Source of the DNA: G965212005 sp965212005 | GTDB lineage: Bacteria; Pseudomonadota; Gammaproteobacteria; Porifericomitales; Porifericomitaceae | Direction: 5' to 3' | Length of the DNA: 64,000 nucleotides | NCBI GenBank assembly: GCA_965212005.1 | Contig: OZ243038.1 | Span: 1,488,001-1,552,000 of the forward strand | In this document: positions 17,298 to 25,211 of the stretch, piece after piece | Numbering within the stretch: position 1 is the first letter of the stretch | Layout: each line of letters opens with the position of its first letter | Position numbers and translations under genes: made by a program | The notes under the pieces: model-generated | What the model saw: the letters and a program-made list of their open reading frames with translations, nothing else | Database searches by the model: none | What the model was told of the DNA's origin: nothing

Positions 17298-18218
17298 TCA
17301 ATCGGAAGCCCCCAGCCGACACAGTACCAGTGGTTCCGGAAAGCCGGGGAGTTCCAAATCTTTCCTCTCTCCCATAAAAACCTGAGCTAAAGAAGTCGCC
17401 AGTCGGGAACTGCTCTGGAATACAGGCGTAATTCCCTGTGCTCCAGGCAAGTCCAGTATGGCCAGGGCGGCTAATGCCTGCTTGGCCTGTTTGGTGACTT
17501 CCGTAATGTTTCGTTGCGCCAGGTGCCATACGGCACAGTCGGCCAGCGGTCTGAAGGGCTCCATCAGATCGTCCACCAGGCACATGGGGTTGGCAGGGCC
17601 ATAATGATGGATGCCCAACGTAGGATGCAGGCCTGCTGCGATCACACCCCGCGCTACGCAGGACCGTATGATTGCGTAAGCGTAGTTCAGCAAAGCATTG
17701 GGGGAACTGCCTCCAGGTGCTCGATGAAAATCCGCTCCAAACAGCTTTGTCCAGTAACGTCTTGCGGTTTGCGCTTCCATGTTGGAAGTGTCTCCGGATC
17801 GTACCCGCAATGCCATCTGGCGCAAGGCTTCTCCCCCGGAACTGCATAGATCCAATACAGCTGCCTGATGGCGGATCTTGGTTTGGACAATTTTCTGCCA
17901 TAGGCGTTTGCACAGTGGTTTGGGTGCCTTCGCCTGGGCAATCATACGGGCACTTTGCTGGTGATGTCCCGCCAGTGGCAGCAGATATGCAACGGGGGAG
18001 TAGTTTGTACCGCATATAGTGAAGGGTATATTTCGTTTTGCCAGCGCCTCAAGGATATTGGATGAATGGGTGCAGCCGTGAGCTGTCACGACCAATGCCA
18101 GAATATCATCCAAAGGGACTTGCCCCAGTAATTTCCCCTTGTCACGGATTTGGAGAAACCCTCGGTACAGAGAAAGGTGCCGGTCTTTCTGCTCGATTTC
18201 TACGAAACGGCCTGCCAT
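17298..18218 (-). CDS. cas1: CRISPR-associated integrase Cas1
   Basis: This 306-residue type II Cas1 has an N-terminal beta domain and a C-terminal helical domain. The metal-binding residues are visible as E148 (SNMEAQTARRYW), H205 (GIHHYGPANP) and E220 (VDDLMEPFRP), so it should be active. With Cas2 it joins new spacers to the array. The gene lies 9 bp after the cas9 stop, so the two are co-transcribed. There is no cas4 or csn2, which agrees with subtype II-C. Confidence 0.97.
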   Translation of the reverse strand: MAGRFVEIEQKDRHLSLYRGFLQIRDKGKLLGQVPLDDILALVVTAHGCTHSSNILEALAKRNIPFTICGTNYSPVAYLLPLAGHHQQSARMIAQAKAPKPLCKRLWQKIVQTKIRHQAAVLDLCSSGGEALRQMALRVRSGDTSNMEAQTARRYWTKLFGADFHRAPGGSSPNALLNYAYAIIRSCVARGVIAAGLHPTLGIHHYGPANPMCLVDDLMEPFRPLADCAVWHLAQRNITEVTKQAKQALAALAILDLPGAQGITPVFQSSSRLATSLAQVFMGERKDLELPGFPEPLVLCRLGASD

Positions 18219-18227
18219 GCTGATTCT

Positions 18228-21200
18228 TTAACTTGCTATTGCTTTTGTCTCTTTGATGCTAACTCTTCCGGCAGGGCTGACGTGTATCTGGCGGACTTCG
18301 AGCTTCCGCAAGGCATCCGGACTTTTCCTGATGAAAGAGAACTTATCGTTCCGGTCCCTATCCCTTTGATCCGTGTTAGCCTCAAAGTGATCGGCCAGAA
18401 CGACAATTCTATCGCTTATTTTCTGAACCCGCATGATGCGATTTGTTTGCTTGTTTTCATCTTGCCAGACGACCATATCGTTGATCTGCAGCCGCATGAT
18501 CAGGGGGGCAATGGGATGATCTTTTTTCCATTTTCGCTTTATCCGCTTTTGGTTGGCATCAAATCTGTTAATTATTTCACCTCCCCATTTTCCATCAGGC
18601 TTCTCGTAGATCTCATAAGCCCAGTTGCTGTCTCCTGCATATGCTTTATATTCTTTTCCTGCTTTATCCTTTAAGAGGATCATATTTTTTTCTTTATTCT
18701 CCGATATCCGTACGCTTCGGATTCGAGTACGTTGGGAAAAGTCCTGCATGGCTTGGCTGAATGCTTGGCCTTCTTTATTTTTGACGGCCTCTTGCAGCAT
18801 TTGATGTATCTTGGGATCCCGGATATACCCGACTTGGGTTTTTTTCAACATTTGTAATGCGACTCGATGTACAAACCTGTTGCTTGCTGCGATTCCATAA
18901 GCAGTCTCCTTGTGCAGCTGCCCTTCTGGTAAATCACGATGCTTGTGTGAAACAACAATGGATTCAATCGACTTTCTGAGCTCCGCCGGAAAATTCTTCC
19001 ATGGAGGCTCCCATTGATCCCGTATCCAAGCCATCAGGTCGTGAGATTCGTTTTTCTTTGCTATACGTGCCAGGCGATTTAATGTACCTCGGTCAGAGAT
19101 GGCAATAATTGCGGCATCGATTGCATGATGCCGATGATCCAGCCGGTCTTTTTGGCGCTTCATCGTTATCCATCTTAACAGGCTGGTCATTCGCCCGGGC
19201 ACTACCCAGATGTCCCTGCATACATGTTGCAAGTATTTTTGGCAGATTCGGGAAATATAGCGTGTATCGTTCAGTTGCCTGGCTAGGAAGTCTTTGTTGT
19301 TGCCGATAAAGTTTTCCATGGCCTCTGCTAGAAATCTTGAGTACTTGTATGCGGGGAGCTTTTCGGCGCGCTCCAGGATGGACGGCCAGGAATATCCAGC
19401 AGGGTTGGTTCCGAAGGCTTCGTGCGGGGATCGTTCTCCTTTATCCCGATTGGCCTTTCTTACGCAAAGGGTTTTATTGGCAATGCCGTCATCCAGGGTA
19501 CGGGAAAAAGGAAGGATATGGTCGATCTCCACTTCTGCGGAGAATAATTTTTGAATGTTGATCTGTTCTCCGGTATATGGGCAACGCCGATTATTGCAGT
19601 TCTTCAGATCCAACTCTTCCCAAAGCCGAAGAAGCAGACGGTTTCTGGATTGATTGTCCACCCCAATTTCATTTAGTTTTTCCCCCCAGAGCTTATTTCG
19701 TTCCTGATTCTCCGTTTGTTCCCTTTCCTTCTTTTTCCTGGCCTCTGCGCCCCGAGCGATATCTCTGGCCAATTCAATCACGAGTTGTTTCGGATGACCG
19801 TATATTTTGATCAGTTCATTTACGATGCGTCGGATTTGGTTCAGTGCGATGTGCACCGTTGGGTTTGGAATCCGGCCATAGCGTTTTTCTACTTCGTCTT
19901 CCAGTTTCTGCGTGTCATTCGTCACATCTGCTTTCAGTAGTTCTCCATAGTAGGGAAGTTCCGGCAGGATTTCTCCTTTAAAGCTCCGGTCGGAATGATG
20001 TCCTAAGCCAGCGGCCTGGATTGCCTCGGAATAAAGAAGTCCCTTCTCCATTTCTGGTAGGATGCGCCCGATGGCTTCTTCGCTAAGCTTGCTGTAGCCG
20101 CTGTCCAGTTTGTTTGTCAGGCTATCTACACACTGTTCAGCCTGTTCCAGGCTAAGTCCCCAGTCTTCCTTGAAGGATTTTTTGACTTCATCATCATTGA
20201 GCTCTGTATCGATCAGGAGCCGCACCCATCGATCTTGTTTATCTAAGGGCCATGTATGCCATTGCTTTCCGATATATTCGGAACAATGGTATGATGTGGT
20301 GTTGCCTGAGAGCTTCGCTACCCTTTCTGTTTCCAGGTTGAAGCGTACTTCTCCATCACATATTCCTTTCTTTTTGAGGTCCGTCCGCAGGCTGTTGAAT
20401 GACTGGGATTTCTTTTTTTCCAGATGCCGGCATATATCTTTCTGCAGTTCCGGTTCCAGAGAGTGGGGGTGACCCTCGGAATCTATCCACTTCAGGTGAT
20501 TCACGTCCTGCCGGATACGGAACCTTTGATAGGAAGGCAGGGCCCGCGGGGCCCTTTCTTCTTCAGGCAGGAATTGACACTTGCCTCGTATCGGAGGTTT
20601 CAGTTCCCGCTGAAAAAAGATGGCTTCCCGAATTTCCTTTTTTGCCTGTTCCGTGAAGACGCTGGGATGCCAGCGGGCTTGAGAAGCCCATATTTGATCG
20701 AACTCTTCTTGTAGCATGCTGCGTTCCGGGTATATCTGGTATAGGTCTGTTGCCCCGGTTCCCTGACGCCTGGCCAGTACGGGACGCCTTTTTTTGTGTC
20801 TCCGGGCCAGAAATGAGCCCAGGGTGGTAACGTTCTGTTCTTCCATCTCTTTTCTGAATTGCTTTATGGAGTCCTGAATGACCTTCCCTTCCTTTTCCTG
20901 GGCATCTGATTTACGGTTGCTGCGAAAGCCTCTGCGCTGATTCAAGTGAAACAAGGCGCGACCCGTATGATGGGGAGGCAGAGATTGATCAAGGGCGCGG
21001 GCTCGAAGCTCATAGGGGTCCAGGGGCACCAGCTTACGGCGCTCCGATGCTTCCCCGGGCATGAGCTGATGCCGAACCAGCAGTGTTACCAGGTATGTTC
21101 TGCGCTGCAGGTATCGCTTGCGTTGCCTGCGAGCCATTCGTGCCTCACGACGGCTGGCGTTCAGAGTGGTTTTGGACTTTTGGTCTCTTCCTTCAGCGAA

Positions 21201-21326
21201 GATGCGTACTCCACTGCGGATGATGCTTTGGGGATTGTTGTTTGAGTCCAGGGAGAGCAGGCACCAGCCAACGGAACTGGTTCCTACGTCAAGTCCCAGC
21301 CTGTAGGGAGAAGGTTTTTTTTCCAT
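18228..21326 (-). CDS. cas9: Cas9, compact type II-C (1032 aa)
   Basis: This RNA-guided DNA endonuclease is of the short type II-C class, similar in layout to Neisseria and Parvibaculum Cas9. RuvC-I has D13 (GLDVGTSSVGW). The arginine-rich bridge helix lies at about 59-76 (RREARMARRQRKRYLQRR). RuvC-II has E518 (LVIELARD). HNH has D602-H603 (EIDHILPFSRT) and N617. RuvC-III has H734 and D737 (HRHHAIDA). C577 and C582 sit just before HNH. No stop or frameshift is seen. The PAM-interacting C-terminus (about 860-1032) is the least conserved part, so the PAM cannot be predicted. A promoter lies about 114 bp upstream, divergent from the tracrRNA. Confidence 0.98.
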   Translation of the reverse strand: MEKKPSPYRLGLDVGTSSVGWCLLSLDSNNNPQSIIRSGVRIFAEGRDQKSKTTLNASRREARMARRQRKRYLQRRTYLVTLLVRHQLMPGEASERRKLVPLDPYELRARALDQSLPPHHTGRALFHLNQRRGFRSNRKSDAQEKEGKVIQDSIKQFRKEMEEQNVTTLGSFLARRHKKRRPVLARRQGTGATDLYQIYPERSMLQEEFDQIWASQARWHPSVFTEQAKKEIREAIFFQRELKPPIRGKCQFLPEEERAPRALPSYQRFRIRQDVNHLKWIDSEGHPHSLEPELQKDICRHLEKKKSQSFNSLRTDLKKKGICDGEVRFNLETERVAKLSGNTTSYHCSEYIGKQWHTWPLDKQDRWVRLLIDTELNDDEVKKSFKEDWGLSLEQAEQCVDSLTNKLDSGYSKLSEEAIGRILPEMEKGLLYSEAIQAAGLGHHSDRSFKGEILPELPYYGELLKADVTNDTQKLEDEVEKRYGRIPNPTVHIALNQIRRIVNELIKIYGHPKQLVIELARDIARGAEARKKKEREQTENQERNKLWGEKLNEIGVDNQSRNRLLLRLWEELDLKNCNNRRCPYTGEQINIQKLFSAEVEIDHILPFSRTLDDGIANKTLCVRKANRDKGERSPHEAFGTNPAGYSWPSILERAEKLPAYKYSRFLAEAMENFIGNNKDFLARQLNDTRYISRICQKYLQHVCRDIWVVPGRMTSLLRWITMKRQKDRLDHRHHAIDAAIIAISDRGTLNRLARIAKKNESHDLMAWIRDQWEPPWKNFPAELRKSIESIVVSHKHRDLPEGQLHKETAYGIAASNRFVHRVALQMLKKTQVGYIRDPKIHQMLQEAVKNKEGQAFSQAMQDFSQRTRIRSVRISENKEKNMILLKDKAGKEYKAYAGDSNWAYEIYEKPDGKWGGEIINRFDANQKRIKRKWKKDHPIAPLIMRLQINDMVVWQDENKQTNRIMRVQKISDRIVVLADHFEANTDQRDRDRNDKFSFIRKSPDALRKLEVRQIHVSPAGRVSIKETKAIAS

Positions 21327-21439
21327 TACAGCAGTACTGCTTTCAGACCTGCACTCTTATTCTTCCAATATTCTTTGGTGTACGGACCATACTAAAACGG
21401 AAGCCATCAGGCTGCCAATCGGTCTTACATGTCTTCTTT

Positions 21440-21469
21440 ATGATAAGATAACAGGGCTCGCTGGGTCAA
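21440..21469 (-). promoter_or_regulatory. Sigma-70 promoter of the cas9-cas1-cas2 operon
   Basis: On the minus strand, TTGACC (21469-21464) and TATCAT (21445-21440) are 18 bp apart. The site lies 114 bp before the cas9 ATG and faces away from the tracrRNA promoter about 110 bp further on. Confidence 0.55.
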
Positions 21470-21579
21470 TTATCGGGGTCAATCGCCTATTCCCCTCGTT
21501 TTCAAAGGCATATCATGTTCTCCGCTGGTCTTGCACGGGCTCTGCGTTCTCCCTGTTCTGCCACGCCCATGCGCTGAGC

Positions 21580-21608
21580 TTGACAAGCATTTCCGTCCAG
21601 ACTATATT
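21580..21608 (+). promoter_or_regulatory. Near-consensus sigma-70 promoter of the tracrRNA
   Basis: TTGACA (21580-21585), a 17-bp spacer and TATATT (21603-21608) form an almost ideal promoter. Transcription should start around 21615, five nucleotides before the anti-repeat. This fixes the + strand as the tracrRNA strand. Confidence 0.85.
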
Positions 21609-21614
21609 ACGAGC

Positions 21615-21723
21615 AATCATTTAACAGCTAGAGAATTGCGGTTCTTCAAGGGCTTCGGCCCATCCAATAACAAGTGAGAATTCGCGACAGCCGAAGGGGG
21701 AACTCCGGTTTCCCCTTTGTTTT
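21615..21723 (+). ncRNA. tracrRNA of the type II-C system
   Basis: The transcript of about 109 nt opens with the anti-repeat 21620-21641 (TTTAACAGCTAGAGAATTGC + GG), which matches the reverse complement of the repeat at 21 of 22 positions. The following bases TTCTTCAAGGGC can pair weakly with the first 12 repeat bases in the same register (8 of 12, several G-U). Next is a GGGC-TTCG-GCCC hairpin (21650-21661). Last is a terminator stem of about 12 bp (21692-21719, loop TCCG) followed by TTTT. The order (anti-repeat, nexus-like hairpin, terminator) matches known tracrRNAs. The exact 5' and 3' ends are inferred. Confidence 0.88.
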
Positions 21724-22053
21724 GTGAGCCTCCCTCAAGCTGTCTTCATCGCCTGAATCGCTTCTGCGGTTTGTTCCAGCCTGTTTCCACGCCAGCCTTG
21801 GAGTGGCGGGGTTCTGGTGCCGCATATAACCCTGCGTTTTGGCGCCGCTCTGCTCGCGGTCGTCTGCGGTGGCCGTCGGGTATAACGAAGTTCTGTAAGG
21901 TGCTGCTTGGGGGACGAGAGCCCCTCGTGATGTATCCGTCGTAGTCAGGCATTGTCCTTTGATGGCGGTGCGCAATTTTGCTCGTGCCCGGACCTGTACC
22001 CATTGGGCCGGCGGACCGTTTATTGTGCACCTGCCTTATCCAGTGGGAGGTCT
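21724..22053. other. Unassigned 330-bp stretch upstream of tracrRNA
   Basis: This GC-rich stretch lies between the tracrRNA terminator and an IS256-type end. A 103-codon minus-strand frame (22057-21746, starting METSHWIRQVHNKR) covers it. I recognise no domain in it, its ATG lies inside the IS end and it has no clear ribosome site, so I do not call it a gene. It could be a remnant of the sequence that once lay inside the element ending at 22081. Confidence 0.3.
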
Positions 22054-22081
22054 CCATTTACACAAACTTTTTTACAGTCTC
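22054..22081 (+). repeat. Solo IS256-type terminal repeat, identical to 13769-13796
   Basis: The 28 bp from CCATTTACAC to TTACAGTCTC match the right end of the deleted element at 13769-13796 at every position and in the same orientation. No transposase lies beside it. With the left end at 13366, the whole CRISPR-Cas locus is bracketed by element ends in the inverted arrangement a transposase would need. Confidence 0.85.
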
Positions 22082-22230
22082 TTTTCGTTAGTTGTCGGCT
22101 TCCGCAGTTTACCATGCGTGGGTTGACTCCTGTATTCTCTTCATCGTGGTCATCAACAATTGAAATCGAAAGACAGCATCTGCTACTGGAAGCAGTTGCG
22201 CATTCCCAACCCTGAATTCAAGGTTAAGAA

Positions 22231-22830
22231 CTAATTCGTCTTTTCATTGCGACTCATCACCTCTACAACCTGAGTCAACTGCCGGCTATCAATCCTCGCT
22301 CCATGTAATCCACCCAGTTTGACTCTGAAATCTTCAACACCAAGCGCTTTCGTCAAAGTATCTAACGACGGACCTCGGTGACTGCATGGCAAATTCATCG
22401 CTTGTGCCCAGGGAATAGCTGCTTTCTGACTGCAAAAAACGCCTTGTACTGGCGGCATTGTTAAACCGTATCGCACAACATGATCCAGCAGGATCGGCAA
22501 ATCGAAACTTGCGTTGTGAATCACGATAAGCTGACCTTTCATGTATTCGGCAATCTGGTTCCATTGGGAATCAAAGGAATCAAATCCCGCAGCTTGTTCG
22601 TTGGTAATGCCGTGTATCGACTGCGCTTCTTCTGAAATGCGTTTTTGCGGTCGTGTCTTAAACTCGACGGATTCCGCTATCTCTCGATTTCTCACCACGG
22701 TCATACCAATCGTTACAATATCCGGCAGTCCGTTTTCGTCAGGGAGGCCGGTGGTTTCGGTATCGATGACGATGTAATCGTCTGGGAGTTGGGTGAAGAT
22801 CCACAGCAATTCTGTATACATTGCCATCAC
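22231..22830 (-). CDS. DEDDh 3'-5' exonuclease (DnaQ-like)
   Basis: This protein of about 199 residues has an RNase T / DnaQ exonuclease domain. Exo I is VIDTETTGLPDE, Exo II is IVIHNASFDLPIL and Exo III is HGARIDSRQL, with the H and D of the DEDDh class. It has the single-domain form of the DNA polymerase III epsilon subunit, but the C-terminal polymerase-binding tail is short, so it is probably an accessory exonuclease. Three in-frame ATGs lie within the first four codons. Its start overlaps the end of the RES toxin gene by 4 bp, suggesting one transcript with the toxin-antitoxin pair. Confidence 0.88.
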   Translation of the reverse strand: MMAMYTELLWIFTQLPDDYIVIDTETTGLPDENGLPDIVTIGMTVVRNREIAESVEFKTRPQKRISEEAQSIHGITNEQAAGFDSFDSQWNQIAEYMKGQLIVIHNASFDLPILLDHVVRYGLTMPPVQGVFCSQKAAIPWAQAMNLPCSHRGPSLDTLTKALGVEDFRVKLGGLHGARIDSRQLTQVVEVMSRNEKTN

Positions 22831-23519
22831 CTCCTGCCACTGCCATCAAGGGATTCAACATCGATGATTGATCCCTTTTCATAGTGGTAGCGCAGATAAC
22901 GCCAGTGAATGGCATCCGAGAGCGCCTTGGGACGCATCACCCCATAGCACTCCCCTTTCGCTCTCGCGCTTTGGTAGTGAATGCCGAAGCTATTAGCACC
23001 CCGCAACGTGTAGCCGAGCTTCTGTGCTTCACCGTAGTCATCGGGATCGTAGATGGCATCTCCGACCAAGTGCCGCACATCGTGAAGGGTTGTCGGCCCC
23101 AGCTGCGCGCGGATAACGCGCATTTCCTGGGTGGTTGTGTCGATTCTGGATTCACGGAGGAAGCGTGCCCGATGGAAGGATGATTCGGCGATGGTCACCG
23201 ACTCATCTGCGGCGCAATAATAGATGCCAAAATCCCGATTGAAGCGGCCACCACGTCCATCCACCGGCGGGTGAGTGAAGGCCGCCATGATCCAGGACGC
23301 GCCATCGCCATACACTCGGTCTTCCGGTGGTACCAGGCGAATATCACCTACTTCATCCCGTAACCTGTGGTTGGTCAGGGACTCCACGGCATGGAGCACG
23401 TCCCAATCTCGCCGACTGGAGACGCGCTCGAACAGGTGGATCTGGGGATAGCGTGACAGAATGACTCGATAGACCGGTTCATTTGCCTCGCTACTGGGTA
23501 GCGTATCGATATCGATCAC
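22827..23519 (-). CDS. RES-domain toxin (RES-Xre toxin-antitoxin)
   Basis: This 230-residue RES-domain protein is named for its conserved Arg, Glu and Ser. Visible blocks are VYRVILSRYP, GGRFNRDFGIYYCAADESVTIAES, YTLRGANSFGIHYQSARAKGE and MRPKALSDAIHWRYLRYHYE. Characterised RES toxins deplete NAD+ and share a fold with ADP-ribosyltransferase toxins. The gene starts 4 bp inside the end of the antitoxin gene (TGATC/ATGATC junction near 23516-23519), the usual coupled arrangement with antitoxin first. Confidence 0.9.
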   Translation of the reverse strand: MIDIDTLPSSEANEPVYRVILSRYPQIHLFERVSSRRDWDVLHAVESLTNHRLRDEVGDIRLVPPEDRVYGDGASWIMAAFTHPPVDGRGGRFNRDFGIYYCAADESVTIAESSFHRARFLRESRIDTTTQEMRVIRAQLGPTTLHDVRHLVGDAIYDPDDYGEAQKLGYTLRGANSFGIHYQSARAKGECYGVMRPKALSDAIHWRYLRYHYEKGSIIDVESLDGSGRR

Positions 23520-23917
23520 CCGTCACCCCGCTCCGCATCGAGGAAATTTCTGACCACGGCCAGGTCGACCACCTGTCCGGCCAACAACCGGTCAAGCGGG
23601 GCCGTGCCATTGAACAACGGGTTGTCGTTGGAGGTGGCCAGCCACTGATCGGCCAGTCCCTGGTCGGGCAACAGGATTTGCAGGGATTTGTAGATCCCCA
23701 GGATATAGCTGGCCCGTTCCAGTAGGTCCCTTGTTAACTTGGCCTTTTCCGGCTGGCTCTTCCAGTTATAGAGAGTCTTCTCGTTGCTGAGCCCCAACAG
23801 GGTCATCTGCTGGGCGCCGGTCAGGCGCCACTGGCTGAAAATAGCGAAAATCGCCGGCAGCAGAGAACTGGTGACACTGGAACTACGTTGCAGCAGTTTT
23901 TCGGCTTGAGCGCTCAT
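23516..23917 (-). CDS. Xre/MbcA/ParS-type antitoxin of the RES toxin
   Basis: This 133-residue protein has an N-terminal Xre-like HTH (IFSQWRLTGAQQMTLLGLSN) and a C-terminal toxin-binding DUF2384 region (RASYILGIYKSLQILLPDQ, then NPLFNGTAPLDRLLAG). I chose the ATG at 23917 because GGAGG lies 5 bp upstream of it; the frame also opens at ATG 23929, which would place the Shine-Dalgarno inside the gene. Two copies of a TACTGTA/TACAGTA-type palindrome upstream suggest it represses its own operon. Confidence 0.9.
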   Translation of the reverse strand: MSAQAEKLLQRSSSVTSSLLPAIFAIFSQWRLTGAQQMTLLGLSNEKTLYNWKSQPEKAKLTRDLLERASYILGIYKSLQILLPDQGLADQWLATSNDNPLFNGTAPLDRLLAGQVVDLAVVRNFLDAERGDG

Positions 23918-23929
23918 GATTACCTCCAA

Positions 23930-23990
23930 TACTGTAGTATTACAGTACTTAAATGCAGCCTAGCAGACTATAATGGTACAGTCAACTGTA
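23930..23990 (-). promoter_or_regulatory. Operator-promoter region of the RES-Xre operon
   Basis: A perfect 7-bp inverted repeat (TACTGTA-GTAT-TACAGTA, 23930-23947) lies just before the ribosome site. A second site with the same core (TACAGT-CA-ACTGTA, 23977-23990) lies 30 bp upstream. On the minus strand TTGACT overlaps the distal site, with TAGGCT 17 bp further as a weak -10. Two matching operators around a promoter fit autoregulation by the Xre antitoxin. Confidence 0.65.
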
Positions 23991-24662
23991 TCAGAGATCC
24001 TTTTTGAAGGTACTGGCCGTGATAGTCACGGCAAAGGCAAAAGCCAGAACGAACGGCAAGATGATCCAGGACGGGTGCAAACTGAACGGCAGCGCCAGGT
24101 ACAACACCCAAGCCATGATGATCAATGGTATGGCGGCTTTCTTGGCGTAGTGGTAAACGAAGGAACTTTCCCTGCCGCCGCCCCAGCGCCGCAGGTCCCG
24201 CCGCACCAGTCCATCCACCAAAGCCACCAGGGTGAACAGTCCAAGTACCGGCGTGGCCAGAGTCAGGATGGCGCGTCATACCGCAAAGACCTGAGTGATT
24301 TTCATACCAGCCAGGACATAGTCAGCTACGGGCCGGTAAAACCGGTGCAGCATCGGGCGCCCGCCGGGCTCTTCAATGGACGGAACCGGCGTGGTCCACT
24401 GGATGAGATCTACAATACCGGTCCACTCAAAGGCGATGGTGTAGAAGCGTTCCGGTAAATCACTGGCGAACAGCATGGGATGTGCGGTCAACCAATTGCG
24501 ATGAAAATCTGCGCCGAGGAACTGCAACTCGTTCACCAGCATCTGTCGTCTATGCGCCACCCACTGTGACCTTCCCCCTGTTGGGTAGCCATTCAATCAG
24601 GACGGAAAATATCAGGGAGAGAAACAGCCATTTAAGGCACTGGGCGATGCCCGTCAAAACCC
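23991..24662 (-). pseudogene. Decayed ICE membrane protein (TIGR03747 / PFL_4697 type)
   Basis: The C-terminal part (LVDGLVRRDLRRWGGGRESS onward to TASTFKKDL) is typical of the integrating-conjugative-element membrane protein family of PFGI-1/SXT-like ICEs. It has two membrane helices. The same frame continues upstream through a TGA stop at 24276-24278 into a 106-codon piece (QMLVNELQFLGADFHRNWL). Near 24570, beside a run of G, the frame shifts again to the N-terminal membrane segment (LKWLFLSLIFSVLIEWL). With one nonsense codon and one frameshift it should not make the full protein. Confidence 0.75.
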
Positions 24663-24842
24663 GGGAGAATGTACCAGGACGTGTGACGGATCGGCGGGGA
24701 TCAGTCGGTTCCGCCATGCTGAGGTTTGCCCATCAGGATCTGAAGACTCGGCCGTCGCCTCGGAGACGGCGTGCCAGCAGTGGTCAGTTACCCGATACCA
24801 GTGATCGTTGGTGATGTAGCTGCGCCGCATGGCATCGGCCAT
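24654..24842 (-). pseudogene. C-terminal fragment of an ICE TraD-type coupling ATPase
   Basis: The 62-codon frame (MADAMRRSYITNDHWYRVTD, then GQTSAWRNRLIPADPSHVLV) resembles the extreme C-terminus of the SXT/PFGI-type TraD ATPases. In such ICEs that gene sits directly before the TIGR03747 membrane protein, as here. The rest of the ATPase is missing, so the deletion endpoint lies near 24842. I am less sure of this than of its neighbour because the fragment is short. Confidence 0.5.
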
Positions 24843-25211
24843 TTCCTCAAAATCGCCCGGCTATGTCGATGGCATCGACACATCAAGGGATTATATCGAC
24901 ATTTCTTATAAAGCGGCATACGAACATATTAGTGATTGGCTGCTCGATAACTGCGGTTCTTGAGAAGTGGAAGGGCCAACTGTTCAGTTCGATGAGGCGC
25001 AAAAAAAACCAGCAAAAAACCCTGTATAGTTACTCGGCTTTTCTATACAGGTTTTCAGCTTATGCATAGAAAACCGCGATTTATTGATCAGATTAACACC
25101 GTCTGATTGATTACTAAGTCAGCAGCTAATTGCCTGTTTGAATGCATGAAAAAAAGCATGTAAAAGTCGAGCTGCCATTTTTTCCTTGGAACCAGCGCTC
25201 ACTCTCCATAT
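24843..25211. other. Gene-free AT-rich stretch with an inverted repeat
   Basis: No convincing gene lies here. CCTGTATAG (25021-25029) and CTATACAGG (25043-25051) form a perfect 9-bp inverted repeat around a 13-nt loop, extended by AAAAC and GTTTT on the outer sides. It could be a terminator-like hairpin downstream of hipA, or a recombinase core site left by the lost ICE; the sequence does not decide this. The boundary at 24843 is where the TraD-like fragment is cut. Confidence 0.4.

Noticed and set aside
21520..21641. tracrRNA on the minus strand, where the anti-repeat would pair at the other end of the repeat with only G-U deviations
   Set aside because: There is no promoter or terminator in that direction. 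The + strand has a near-perfect promoter and terminator, the repeat promoters and array terminator agree, and the layout matches related II-C systems.
21746..22057. 103-codon frame starting METSHWIRQVHNKR
   Set aside because: No recognisable domain or ribosome site, and its ATG lies inside an IS end.
22127..22234. Short frame ending YWKQLRIPNPEFKVKN, which looks like the tail of a protein
   Set aside because: Only 35 codons with no recognisable family; it may be a gene fragment but cannot be supported.
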